Below are positions 45,466 through 56,206 of a DNA stretch of 64,000 nucleotides, in pieces. The notes beneath the pieces were generated by a model, which ran no database searches, had not been told where the DNA came from, and saw nothing but the letters and a program-made list of their open reading frames with translations. The stretch is from Brassica napus (lineage: Eukaryota; Streptophyta; Magnoliopsida; Brassicales; Brassicaceae). The position numbers were made by a program, and so were the translations under genes. Location of the stretch: NCBI RefSeq assembly GCF_020379485.1, contig NC_063450.1, forward strand, positions 25,272,137 to 25,336,136, in the 5' to 3' direction. The first letter of the stretch is position 1, and every line of letters starts with the position of its first letter.

Positions 45466-46119
45466 CATGAAATAACAGAATTATCCAAATAGTTATTTTT
45501 CAATATAAATTTATCTGGATTATCCGATATTAAATCCCAAAACTGAAAAGATCTGATTTTCATGCGAATTATCCAAAATAAACCAAAAATCAGAATCGAA
45601 TTGGAACCAAAAGTTTATTGGATATTAGTTGGTTCTTGCGATTGGTGCCCGAACTAAACCAAAAACCAAAATAACCAAACCAAAAAAGTAAAAAAAAGTT
45701 TCATAAATAATAGAATGGTTCCTATATTTCTAGAACAAAAAAAAAACAAAAAATTGAGAAAAACAAACAGGAACTGAACCGAAAACTGAACATCCATACA
45801 TAGTTTCGACTGCTTGGGACTAATTCAGCACATATCTAAAAAGACAAAAATTATACTTAATGATAAATAGTATATACAGTAGAAGTTTTAAAAAAATAAA
45901 CAACAAATTTATAAAATAATTAAACCAATAAATATATATAAACAGAATTTATGTATAACCAAATATACTAAGGCGCGAAGCAGTCTCATAAGAGAGTGAG
46001 AAAATACATAGTTATTATCTGACTTGAGTCAATTTAGTACACCTCTTTTCCTTGCTGATCTTTTTGTTTTATTTTCGAGAAAAGGTTCAGTAAACTTTTC
46101 ATATGAGACCCTCTGAAAA

Positions 46120-47365
46120 GAGTTATTTTTGGGTTCCAACTAATAGGATTTTGTTATTCTATATTCGATAGTTTTTTAAAAAAAGAAGCAAAATATTATC
46201 AAGTTATATTATGTTTTTAAAATAAAAAGATAACCTAAAAAAATAGTAGTAGTTACAAGAAAAAAAAATTAAAATACTTTTAACATCGTCAACAAAAAAC
46301 TAAACTCTAAACCCTAAATCCTAAACCCTAAGCCCTTGGGTAAACCCTAAACCATTAGATAAATCTTAAACTCTAAATAAAAAATACTAAACACTAAAAC
46401 ACTAAATCTTAAAAACACTAAACCCCTAATCCTAACCCTTAAACCCTTAGATAAAATAAATAAAAAATAGTAATAGTTATTTTTAAAAAAAGAAAAATTT
46501 TTAAATACTTTTAACGCCGTCATCAACAAATATTAAACTCAGCAAAACACATTAAACCCTAAATACTAAAGAGTTTTTCTTGGATTCACCCCTAGGGTGA
46601 ATATGTAGGTTCACCAACAACAATATTTAGTTATTTCATATCTCATATCTTTTAAAAAAGAAAACAAAATAATTAGTATCTACCAAGTTATATATTTTTT
46701 TAAAAATAAAAAGATAAAAATAAATTAAAAATATTAGTAGTTGAAAAAAACGTTTTTTTAATATTTCTAACTCTGTCAACAAAACACTAAATCTTAAACT
46801 CTAAATATTAAACCCTAAATATTTGGGTAAACCCTAAACCTTTGGGTAAACCCTAAACCCTTGGGTAAAAGGGTTTACGGTTTAAGACTACTATTTTTTA
46901 TTTATTTTACTTTTTTATTTTAAATATAATATAACTCGGCAAATACTTATTATTTTGTTTCTTTTTAAAAAAGATATGAAATATGAAATAACTAATACTT
47001 TTGGTTGGTGAACCCAAAAAAAAAACTCAATACTAAATACTAAATTTTAAAAACTAAATTCTAAACCCTAAATATCCAAAAGTTTAGGGGTTAGGATTAA
47101 AGATTTAGTGTTTGTAAGATTTAGTGTTTAATGTTTTTGATTTAGGGTTGAAGATTTATCTAAGGGTTTAGGGTTTATCTAATTTAGGGTTCGCGACGTT
47201 AAAAATATTTAAAAAGTAATTCTTTTTTTTCTGAAACTACTACTATTTTTTATTTTTTTTTTTAATTTTTTTTATTTTAAAAACATAATATAACTTGACA
47301 ATACTTTAAAAAATATTGAAAATAAAATAACAAAATACTATTAGTTGGTGAAACCAAGAAAAACT
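46120..47365. mobile_element. Mutator-like foldback element (outer, older)
   Basis: The ends are inverted: GAGTTATTTTTGGGTTCCAA on the left and TTGGTG...CAAGAAAAACTC on the right, with arms extending over 100 bp (shared motifs include TATCAAGTTATATTATG and its complement). The arms carry CCCTAAA-type repeats on the left and TTTAGGG on the right. Flanks CTCTGAAAA and CTCAGACAA agree at seven of nine positions, in keeping with a 9-bp Mutator-type duplication. It contains the inner element at 46571-47028. Confidence 0.55.
46571..47028. mobile_element. Mutator-like MITE with perfect 9-bp TSD (inner, nested)
   Basis: The 458-bp element starts GAGTTTTTCTTGGATTCACC and ends GGTGAACCC, an A run, then CTC, with inverted arms over 100 bp. 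A perfect 9-bp duplication AATACTAAA flanks it (46562-46570, 47029-47037). Its arms resemble those of the outer element, so one member of the family inserted into another. Confidence 0.8.
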
Positions 47366-47720
47366 CCTCAGACAATATCAGAGACATACAAAAAAAATGA
47401 TCTCAATTTAATGCAAGATTTCCTCTTCAATCTAGAAAATAACGAGTAAATGTTTATCTCATTATAAAAAGGGGAAGGGAAATGTTTGATGGGCTTGTTT
47501 TGTTGTATCTGGGTTTCCTCTTGAGCATATCACTTGTTTGATGGACTTAGTTATGTCATCATTTTATCATTATATTAACATATCATCATCATCAGCTGAG
47601 TTCAACATCTGCTTGACATTTTCTGTTTACTAGGATAAGACCCGCGCCTTGCGTGGAATTAAGTTATTATTTTTATTATATTTTGGAGAATGAAACAATA
47701 GTTTGGCTTCATTTGGATTA

Positions 47721-47825
47721 GGGGTGTTCAATCCAGATATCGGGTTGGTTTTGATTCGGTTCGGTTTTTTTCGGTATTTTGGTTAGTAAAATATAACTAC
47801 TATTCTAAATCCATATTTACTTTGA
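47721..47825 (-). mobile_element. Fragment of the hAT-type element family of 2801-3728
   Basis: It starts TAGGGGTGTTCAATCC and then follows the reverse complement of the right end of the 2801-3728 element (including GGTTAGTAAAATATAACTAC and CTAAATCCATATTTACTT) for about 100 bp before similarity stops. Only one end remains; it lies inside the Helitron-type region. Confidence 0.7.
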
Positions 47826-47959
47826 CTTTAGTCTTTCACATACTTTTGAAAGATTTCAACTGGACAACTAAATTGATCAGCCAATCTTGTTGCTTTAAAT
47901 CATTAGTATATATATATATATATAAAAATATATATATATTATTTAGTTTGAATATTTAT

Positions 47960-49510
47960 TAAATAAAAATTCATATGCGTTATATTTTATGATCATTTGT
48001 AACTTATTATAACAAAAAAAATAATCTATTGATCACAAAATTTTCAGAGTGAGAATCTTCAAATTTCTAATAATATATAGACGTTTTGAAAAATTCAAAA
48101 TATAACATATAAGTATATTTTTATTATATATTTAATGTGATTTTTTAATATCTTTTAATAATATAAAATTAAAAAAAGAACTAAGATACCAAAATTGTTA
48201 TCAAATATTTATTATTCATAATAATTAATTTTCATATATACGTTAATCATATTAGGTAATTTCGTAGCTTCTAATTAAGGAAAATGCAAAAACAATATTT
48301 GGTAGATTATTTATCAATTCGAATATTTGATAGTTAGTTTAATAAAAAATATAATGTAAGTTAAGATGGACCAACCTATTTTTTTAAGAATAGTATATTT
48401 TATATAGTCATTTATTAAATGAGAATTTATAATCATACACTTCTATGATCATTCATATCGTTTTATAACTGAATATTTAAATCATCGATAACAAAATTTT
48501 CAATGTGAAATCTTTAATAAGTTTATAATTTATAAATGTTTTTGAAAATTCATTGAAAGTTTTAATATTAAAATACTTATGTAATCTTATGGTATATAGT
48601 TTAATATATATATATATATGTTTTATTATTAAATGATATTTTTTACTCATATGGTTTTAAAATCATGTGTATCTTCTTATAATATTAAATAAAAGTTCAT
48701 ATTAATACAATTTTATGATCATTTGTAACTTATTATGACAAAAAAAATAAACTATTGATCACAAAATTTTAAGAGTGGTGATCTTCAAATTTCTAATAAT
48801 TTATAGACGTTTTGAAAAATTCAAAATATAACATATAAAAAAATATAAATGTTTTTATTATATATTTAATGTGATTTTTAATATCTTTTAATAATATAAA
48901 TTTTTTAAAAAGAACTAAGATACAAAAATTGTTATCAAATATTTATTATTCATAATAATTAATTTTTACATATATGTTAATCATATTAGGTAATTTCGTA
49001 GCTTTTATTTAAGGAAAGTGCAAAACATTTTTTGGTACGTTATTTATCAATTCGATAGTTAGTTTAATAAAAAGTGTAATATAAGTTAAGATGGACCAAC
49101 CTATTTTTCTAAGAATAGTATATTTTATATAGTTATTTATTAAATAAGAATTTATAATCATACGGTTCTATGATCATTCATATCATTTTATAACAAAATA
49201 TTTAAATCATCGATAACAAAATTTTCAATCTGAAATCTTTAATAAGTTTATAATTTATAAATGTTCTTGAAAATTCATTGAAACTTTTAATATTAAAATA
49301 TTTATGTAATCCTATGGTATATAGTGTTTAATCTATATATATATATATATTTATTTTATTATTAAATGATATTTTTTACTCATATGGTTTTAAAATCATG
49401 TGTATATTCTTATAATAAAAATGTTAAACCATTGATCATTAATTTTTAACATAATAATTTTAATAGTTTTAGTCATTTATTGTCGTTTTTAAAAATTCAA
49501 AATATAACAT
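47960..49510. repeat. AT-rich tandem repeat, about 726-bp unit, two copies plus a partial third
   Basis: The landmark GATCATTTGTAACTTATTAT occurs at 47991 and 48717; AAATCATCGATAACAAAATT near 48480 recurs about 724 bp later. A third, more diverged start lies near 49420. Within each unit two halves also resemble each other (GATCATTTGTAAC and GATCATTCATATC blocks), so the unit itself arose by an older duplication. Confidence 0.7.
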
Positions 49511-49789
49511 ATACGAAAAAATCTAAATTTTACTTTTATAGCTAATTTGATTGTTTAATTTATTTTAATAATATAAAATTAAACAAAAAATGATGGAGGA
49601 GATATAAATTGTTATCAAATCTTTATTATTAAAATCATTAATTGTCATATATATATTAGTCATTTATGGTAATTCGGTAGGTTTGATTTAAGGAAAAAAA
49701 ATAGCATATCATATCATTATATCATATAGTTTGACCAACTTATGTATCTAACAACATATAAAAATCGAATGTGGACCTACTTATTTTTT

Positions 49790-50792
49790 AATTGAATGTA
49801 ATTGACTACCTAACTGAGTGCCACCTATACATTGGGGCCTATTTTAATTAATACAAAATTGAGGTTACATCTTTTCAAATGTTCCTCAATTAATATATAG
49901 GGATATTTCGGCTTACGTTTGATGTACTTTCTGGGCCAAATGCTCAGTGACATCCCTATCCCACAATGAGAACATGGCCTTTGGTCCATATCATAAGCCA
50001 GATATATGACCAAGTCACTAGCCTAAACAAATTTTGACATGCATTTACGTTTGAATATTAAAATATCATGTTTTGTAAACATTAAAATATAGTCAGAACT
50101 TTAAAAGCATTATTCGTAGCTTTAAACAATTTGAACTCAAATTTCAAACATGTAACAATTTATTTTAAATAAAATTATACATGATGTCAAGAAGAAAAAT
50201 ACAAATAATCTAAGTTTAAAATAATCAAATTATATAAGTAACACGTTTTGCTAAATGAGTGATTTTCATAAACAAGCTTTAACAGTGGACCAAAACACTC
50301 GTAAAAATCTACACAAATCTCCATTCTAAAATGTCAGTAAAAAATTTAAACAAATTCATAACTCCTCATACATAGCCTATTTCAAACAAAATCCACAACC
50401 ATATACTATTAAATGAATCTTATGTGATACTCTTTTTATAGTTTCCTTCAAAAAAAATTGAGCAGAAATTAGGGAAAGGTGTAGATTAAAAAAAGGCATA
50501 AATGTAAAGAACAAGTAAACTATAAAATAAAAATCTGAACTTATAGTATAGGTCGTCATGTGTGTTGTTGATGTATAAAGAGCTGTAAAGGGACGTCTTC
50601 TCTCGTAAAACAATAATCATCCAAACTAGGCCTAATCCAAACAACCTTCTTCTTCTTCTCTCTCTCTCTCTCTGACTCTCTGTCAAAGCTTCCGTCATCA
50701 CACAGTACAGAGACTGACACTATTCTTTGACTTCAGACACTCACTTTCCTAACTAAAACAGTTTCCCACACTTCAAGAATCACACTTTCACC
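49790..50792. promoter_or_regulatory. PIN7 upstream region
   Basis: No gene was seen on either strand. A CT-rich tract (about 50645-50690) lies 100-150 bp before the start codon and looks like the 5' leader of PIN7. No TATA box stands out clearly, and I identify no auxin-response element with confidence. Confidence 0.4.
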
Positions 50793-53263
50793 ATGATCAC
50801 ATGGCACGACCTCTACACGGTCCTCACGGCGGTGATCCCACTCTACGTGGCGATGATCCTCGCATACGGCTCCGTCCGGTGGTGGAAAATCTTCTCACCG
50901 GACCAATGCTCCGGAATAAAACGCTTCGTCGCGATATTCGCCGTCCCTCTCCTCTCCTTCCACTTCATCTCCACCAACAACCCTTACGCCATGAACCTCC
51001 ACTTCATCGCCGCCGACACGCTCCAGAAGCTGATCATGCTCTCCCTCCTCACCCTCTGGGCCAACTTCACGCGCGCGGGCAGCCTCGAGTGGAGCATCAC
51101 CATCTTCTCCCTCTCCACGCTCCCCAACACGCTCGTCATGGGCATCCCTCTCTTGATCGCCATGTACGGCGAGTACTCCGGCTCGCTCATGGTCCAGGTC
51201 GTCGTTCTCCAGTGTATAATCTGGTACACGCTCCTCCTCTTCTTGTTCGAGTACAGAGGGGCCAAGATTCTGATCATGGAGCAGTTCCCGGAGACGGCGG
51301 CTTCGATAGTTTCTTTCAAAGTCGAGTCCGACGTCGTTTCGTTGGACGGGCACGATTTTCTTGAGACGGACGCTGAGATTGGAGACGACGGGAAGTTACA
51401 CGTCACGGTGAGGAAGTCAAACGCTTCTCGGAGATCTTTTTGCGGTGCTAACATGACTCCGCGTCCGTCGAATCTCACCGGAGCTGAGATTTATAGTCTT
51501 AGCACGACGCCGAGAGGCTCTAATTTTAACCACTCGGATTTTTATTCGGTGATGGGATTTTCCGGTGGCCGGCTCTCGAACTTCGGTCCGGCGGATATGT
51601 ATTCTGTTCAGTCGTCGAGGGGACCCACTCCGAGACCTTCGAATTTCGATGAGAGTTGTGGGATGGTTTCATCTCCTAGATTCGGTTATTACCCGGGTCC
51701 AACCGGGTCGTACCCGGCTCCGAATCCGGAATTTTCATCCTCAGCCGCTAGTAAAAGCCATCCTACCGGAGGTAAGTTGAAAAGTCATGATGCTAAGGAG
51801 CTTCATATGTTTGTCTGGGGATCCAACGGGTCACCCGTTTCGGATAGACCGGGTCTTCAAGTATCCGGTGGATCTAATGAACAAGCGGGAGTATCCGATC
51901 AGGGAGCGAAAGAGATCCGGATGTTAGTCTCTGATCCTCCAGAAGCTGCTCCGACAAATGGAGAATTTGGCGGTGAAGAAGAGTCAGGGAAGGTGAAGGA
52001 AGTGCCAAACGGGCTGCACAAGCTTCGGTGTAACTCCACGGTGGAGCTAAACCCTAAAGAAGCGGTGGAAACGGGTGAAACCGGACAGGGAAAACATATG
52101 CCGCCGGCGAGTGTGATGACTCGGCTGATACTGATAATGGTGTGGAGGAAACTGATCAGAAACCCAAACACTTACTCTAGTCTCATTGGTCTAATTTGGG
52201 CTCTTGTGGCCTTCAGGTAACTAATCAAGAACCAATCAATAGTAAAACTAAAATTTATTAGCATTATGTGATTTATACAAAAGAGTTGTGATTGGATTAT
52301 GATTATTATGAAAGGTGGAATGTGGCAATGCCTAAAATCATTCAAGGATCAATCTCAATTCTCTCTGATGCGGGTCTTGGTATGGCAATGTTCAGTTTAG
52401 GTAAGTCTTATCTTCTTTACTCTGTTTCTGTTCTTTTTTTAGCTTAATTACGCCAATCCACAGTCCACAGTCACAAACGCAACCGTACGGAAAGTTCGGT
52501 ATATTTTAAGATTTTTGGGGGTGACCTGTTATTGGATGGACCATCCGACATGTAGGGTCAATGATACGGCATCATATTATAGAACTGGTCGTTGTGGAAA
52601 GACATACCTCGTGTTCTTTGATAGTTTTCGTGGTCCCCAATATTAAGTGGAAGTTGATTGGAGTTTACATTCATTTACATTTGACGTGTATGATATCATT
52701 ATATACTGGATTTAGATTACACTTACATGATGTATGAAATCATCATTTATTATTTTGAGTGGAAACTAATTAATCGATTATGAAAAACAATGAAGGGTTG
52801 TTCATGGCGTTGCAACCTAAGTTAATAGCTTGCGGAAATTCTACAGCAACTTTTGCAATGGCGGTGAGGTTCTTGACTGGACCAGCAGTAATGGCCGTTG
52901 CAGCCATGGCTATTGGATTACGGGGAGATCTATTACGCGTGGCCATAGTTCAGGTAAATAGATTTGATGTTGCTTATTTTATTATGACAAAACCACTAAT
53001 GAGATCTTGTGGTAACTCTTTGTAGGCTGCATTGCCACAAGGAATCGTGCCATTTGTGTTTGCAAAAGAATACAATGTTCATCCGGCAATCTTAAGTACA
53101 GGGTAAGTGTATTATATTGAACAAAGAGAAATTTTCATGCTTAATATAAGATTACTGACTAATATTGTTGATGTTTTATGTGGATTGAAATTGCAGGGTA
53201 ATATTTGGAATGCTTATCGCACTACCGATCACACTTGTTTACTACATTCTACTCGGGCTATAA
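50793..53263 (+). CDS. PIN7: PIN7 auxin efflux carrier, five exons
   Basis: Exons 50793-52216, 52315-52400, 52796-52953, 53026-53102 and 53197-53263 join in phase over GT-AG introns: 1,812 bp, 603 aa, no internal stop. PIN proteins export auxin across the plasma membrane, and their polar placement sets transport direction. Layout is canonical long PIN: N-terminal membrane helices ([20 protein letters not shown]), a hydrophilic loop (about 155-450) and C-terminal helices ending LVYYILLGL. The loop has the three TPRxS phosphorylation motifs of PINOID/D6PK-type kinases (Ser near 226, 243 and 283). NPNTY starts at residue 457. Loop wording ([30 protein letters not shown]) fits PIN7 better than PIN3 or PIN4 from memory. 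It is about 16 residues shorter than Arabidopsis PIN7, mostly in the loop. The loop is coded without an intron. Confidence 0.95.
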
Positions 53264-54160
53264 GCTCGGTAATGGTAAAGTTTTGCTTCAGTCAAAACAA
53301 GATCGTTCCAAATTTAGTGGAACAAAACTAGAGAATGTCCAAGATGTTTAGTAAAGTTAGTGACCAAGATGTGATTTGAGGATCCAAAAGTCCCTTTCTT
53401 GTCAAAACTTTCCTATGGATTATTTGAGAAGAGACAAGCAACGGGAAACAAGGGCAACGAGACAAAAGCAACCAACAAAAAGAAAAAAAATATAAAAGAG
53501 CCTGATGACATATTTGATTTTTGAATTTCTCCTTTTACTGCCTGTGTCTTTTGAAGTAGGTAGGCATTGCGCTAGGATTAAAACGTTTCAGGTCTTTGTT
53601 ACTACTGTACGCTGTGTTTTGTGGAAAGTGTGCTTTTGTATGTTATCACTTTTTTACTGAGTCTACTCGGTCTGACAGTGAATTAAAGAAAATACACCAA
53701 ACGAAAGATAATTTTGCTAGTAGACTTTTAGATAATGTTGAGAGCATTGGTAGTACACCACTTGAGAAACATCTAGTTACCATCCAACTCGAGCATTGGT
53801 TTCTTAATTTTCCATAATGAGTGGGAAGAAATGGGTTAGGCGCTTTTGCACTTCAACCTTTTTGTGTCGTCGCTTAGTAACTTTGTGATGTAATTGGCAG
53901 TCACATACTCACATATATAGAGAAACAAAAAGGTTAATTAACAGACAGAAAAAGTCAAAAGGAAAATAAAACGAAATTGAAAATGAAAACATATAAAAAG
54001 TAATTAAGAAAAATGTATAAAGCTACTTCTTTTGCTTTTTATTTTGTAAAGTGCTTTACTGCTCTAATTGTTTGCTTATTCTTTTGTTTCCCTATTTTCT
54101 GGGTATATTATCAAATAGGTATAAGAAAACGATTGAAAATGACCCATTTTTAGGTAAATA
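53264..54160. other. PIN7 3' UTR and downstream DNA
   Basis: No further gene was recognised. The 3' UTR end is not fixed. A 73-codon plus-strand frame at 53596-53817 has no family resemblance. Confidence 0.4.
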
Positions 54161-56160
54161 CTAGATATGAATCCGCGTTGTGCGAGGATATTATTTTGCT
54201 AAATCTTCATTAAAATTATTCTAATTATATTATTATATTTTTAAATTTATGATTTATATTTTAAGTTATATAATATGCACATAAATATGTATATATATAT
54301 ATATATTATTTTGACACATGTATAATATATTTCCATACATGTATATGTGTTATTTTATAATGCATAATGTTTCATATGAAGTAATTTAGTAGTTTGATTT
54401 GATGATTAATTGTGATATTAATTTTCTTAATTAAGGAGTTAATAGTAGATAAAAATTATATTGTTTTCCTTTTACATTATATAAAATAATTTGTTTTAAA
54501 TAATTTAAATATTTAATAATTTTAACCAAAATAATTTTTTTAATCTAATTTATTTAATTTTTAGATTTTGTATAATTGTTTTAGATTTTTTTGAATTTTT
54601 TCCAATTATTTCAAAATTTTGATGTATTTGTATTATTTATTTAATGTTTAAAAAAAAAAAAAAACTTGATACATCATCATTTTAACCTACAAAATGAATA
54701 GTACCAGTCATCTGTTTGACTTGAAGAATAAGTAAACTCCATTGGAGGTTTGTTATGATAAAAATGTCACTTTAAAGTGTTAGTAAAAAAAATTCAGTGT
54801 TTAAAGTGTCAGTATGTGCCACTTTGAGAGTTTTTAATATGCGATTTTCCTATTAAAAATTATATATGATTAATTGTGCTCTAGATATCCCATACTAAGC
54901 ATTATGAAATAAGAATTAAAAACATTCCGTATAATCTTTTTTTTTTGAGAATCGTTAGGCATATTCTAAATTTAGCTTTCAGGGGTCACTAAATCATATT
55001 CCGAAATTAGTTTTAAGAAAATTCAGATATAGAATATAAATAATATAGATGAGAAGTTGTTACGTTGGAAAGGAACTCGAAAATATAAGGGAAAATATCT
55101 TCAAAATAACCAATTTACTTTTCAAATCTAACATGGTATAGGTATGAAAAATATATTAGTGTAGATTTGATCAAATAGATAACAACTGTGGTTAGAATAT
55201 TCGGCTTAAATTATTGTACGTAGATCTTTTTAGATATACAAATTTTCAAAAAAATTAAAATACACTATTATAACACAACACTATTATATATATATGTACC
55301 GTTTTTTACTAAACTCAACTTATTTTTATTTAAATGAATGACTATAATTTATATTAGATATGTATGTAATATAAAGAATTGTACTGTGTTACGTAGAAAA
55401 TATGAGAAAACGTTTGTAATGTAATGTGTCAATCGGATCTAGACTTACATGATTTGAATATGACATTCAAGCTTATTTGTTTACTATGTTGTGTTTATAA
55501 TAGCAGGTTAGAAAATGTGATAATGTAAGCTTAAGAGAGGAATAAGTGATTTTGGATTATATGCCATTTGATAGACTTATAATAAAAGTCATATTCAAAC
55601 CTCACGTAAGTATAGAGATTGTTAGAATGTTTAGTATTGTGAAAGATGGAGAAATATGAATTGATCAGGTTTTTGGTGTGTTGTAGGTAAAGGTTGTGTA
55701 CAGAAGAGAAACAAATATAATTGAAGCACTAACTTCTCTATAGTTACATAACTGGTGAACGTGTAAGACAATAAAATGTACCTACTAAACACTTTATGAT
55801 AAGCAATAACTTCTCTTTGCACTTATATTACATGTGATGTATATTAAGTAATGTCAGTTTTAGTTAGTATTGAAGCAAAGTCAAACGGACGATTAGTATA
55901 AGAGTATTTGATATTTGTATTATTCTATTCGATAAATAACCGAAGTATGGTATAGTTTAATGTGAGACTGGTTTAGATTAAATAATACGGTTGATATTAA
56001 GTAAGTTTAATAAGGAGCGTGTCATATAAGTGTTAGGTTCTGGAATGAGTCCAAAATTTAAATGACAACATTTTATAGTAGATAAAAAATAGTATTCTAA
56101 ATCAGTAGATTAGATGTTTAGATTCTATATTGCGGTGACCATTGCTCCTTATATTGCGGT
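54161..56160 (-). mobile_element. Helitron-type 3' terminus and adjoining AT-rich DNA
   Basis: On the minus strand the left edge reads CCTCGCACAACGCGG (imperfect hairpin), spacer, CTAG, then T. The body to the right is AT-rich and non-coding; the 5' end is not identified, so the right limit is nominal. The hairpin has one mismatched pair, suggesting decay. Confidence 0.4.
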
Positions 56161-56206
56161 GAAGAATCTGACCCACGCTGTTTTTAAACTATCTCTTTAC
56201 ACTATA

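Larger units (their letters stand above)
47630..49780 (-). mobile_element. Helitron-type element, 3' end at 47630, 5' end not fixed
   Basis: Read on the minus strand, the sequence at the left edge is a GC hairpin (CCACGC AAG GCGCGG), a short spacer, then CTAG followed by T. This is the Helitron 3' terminus (hairpin, CTRR, insertion before T). To the right is AT-rich DNA with 726-bp tandem units. I could not locate the TC start at the other end, so 49780 is only where the repeat units fade. There is no Rep/helicase gene, so it is non-autonomous. Confidence 0.55.

Noticed and set aside
46270..47200. Interstitial telomere, from CCCTAAA and TTTAGGG repeats
   Set aside because: The repeats are degenerate and symmetric in the arms of two nested foldback elements, one with a 9-bp target duplication.
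50801..51478. Long frames on both strands overlapping PIN7 exon 1
   Set aside because: Shadow frames created by the GC-rich coding exon.
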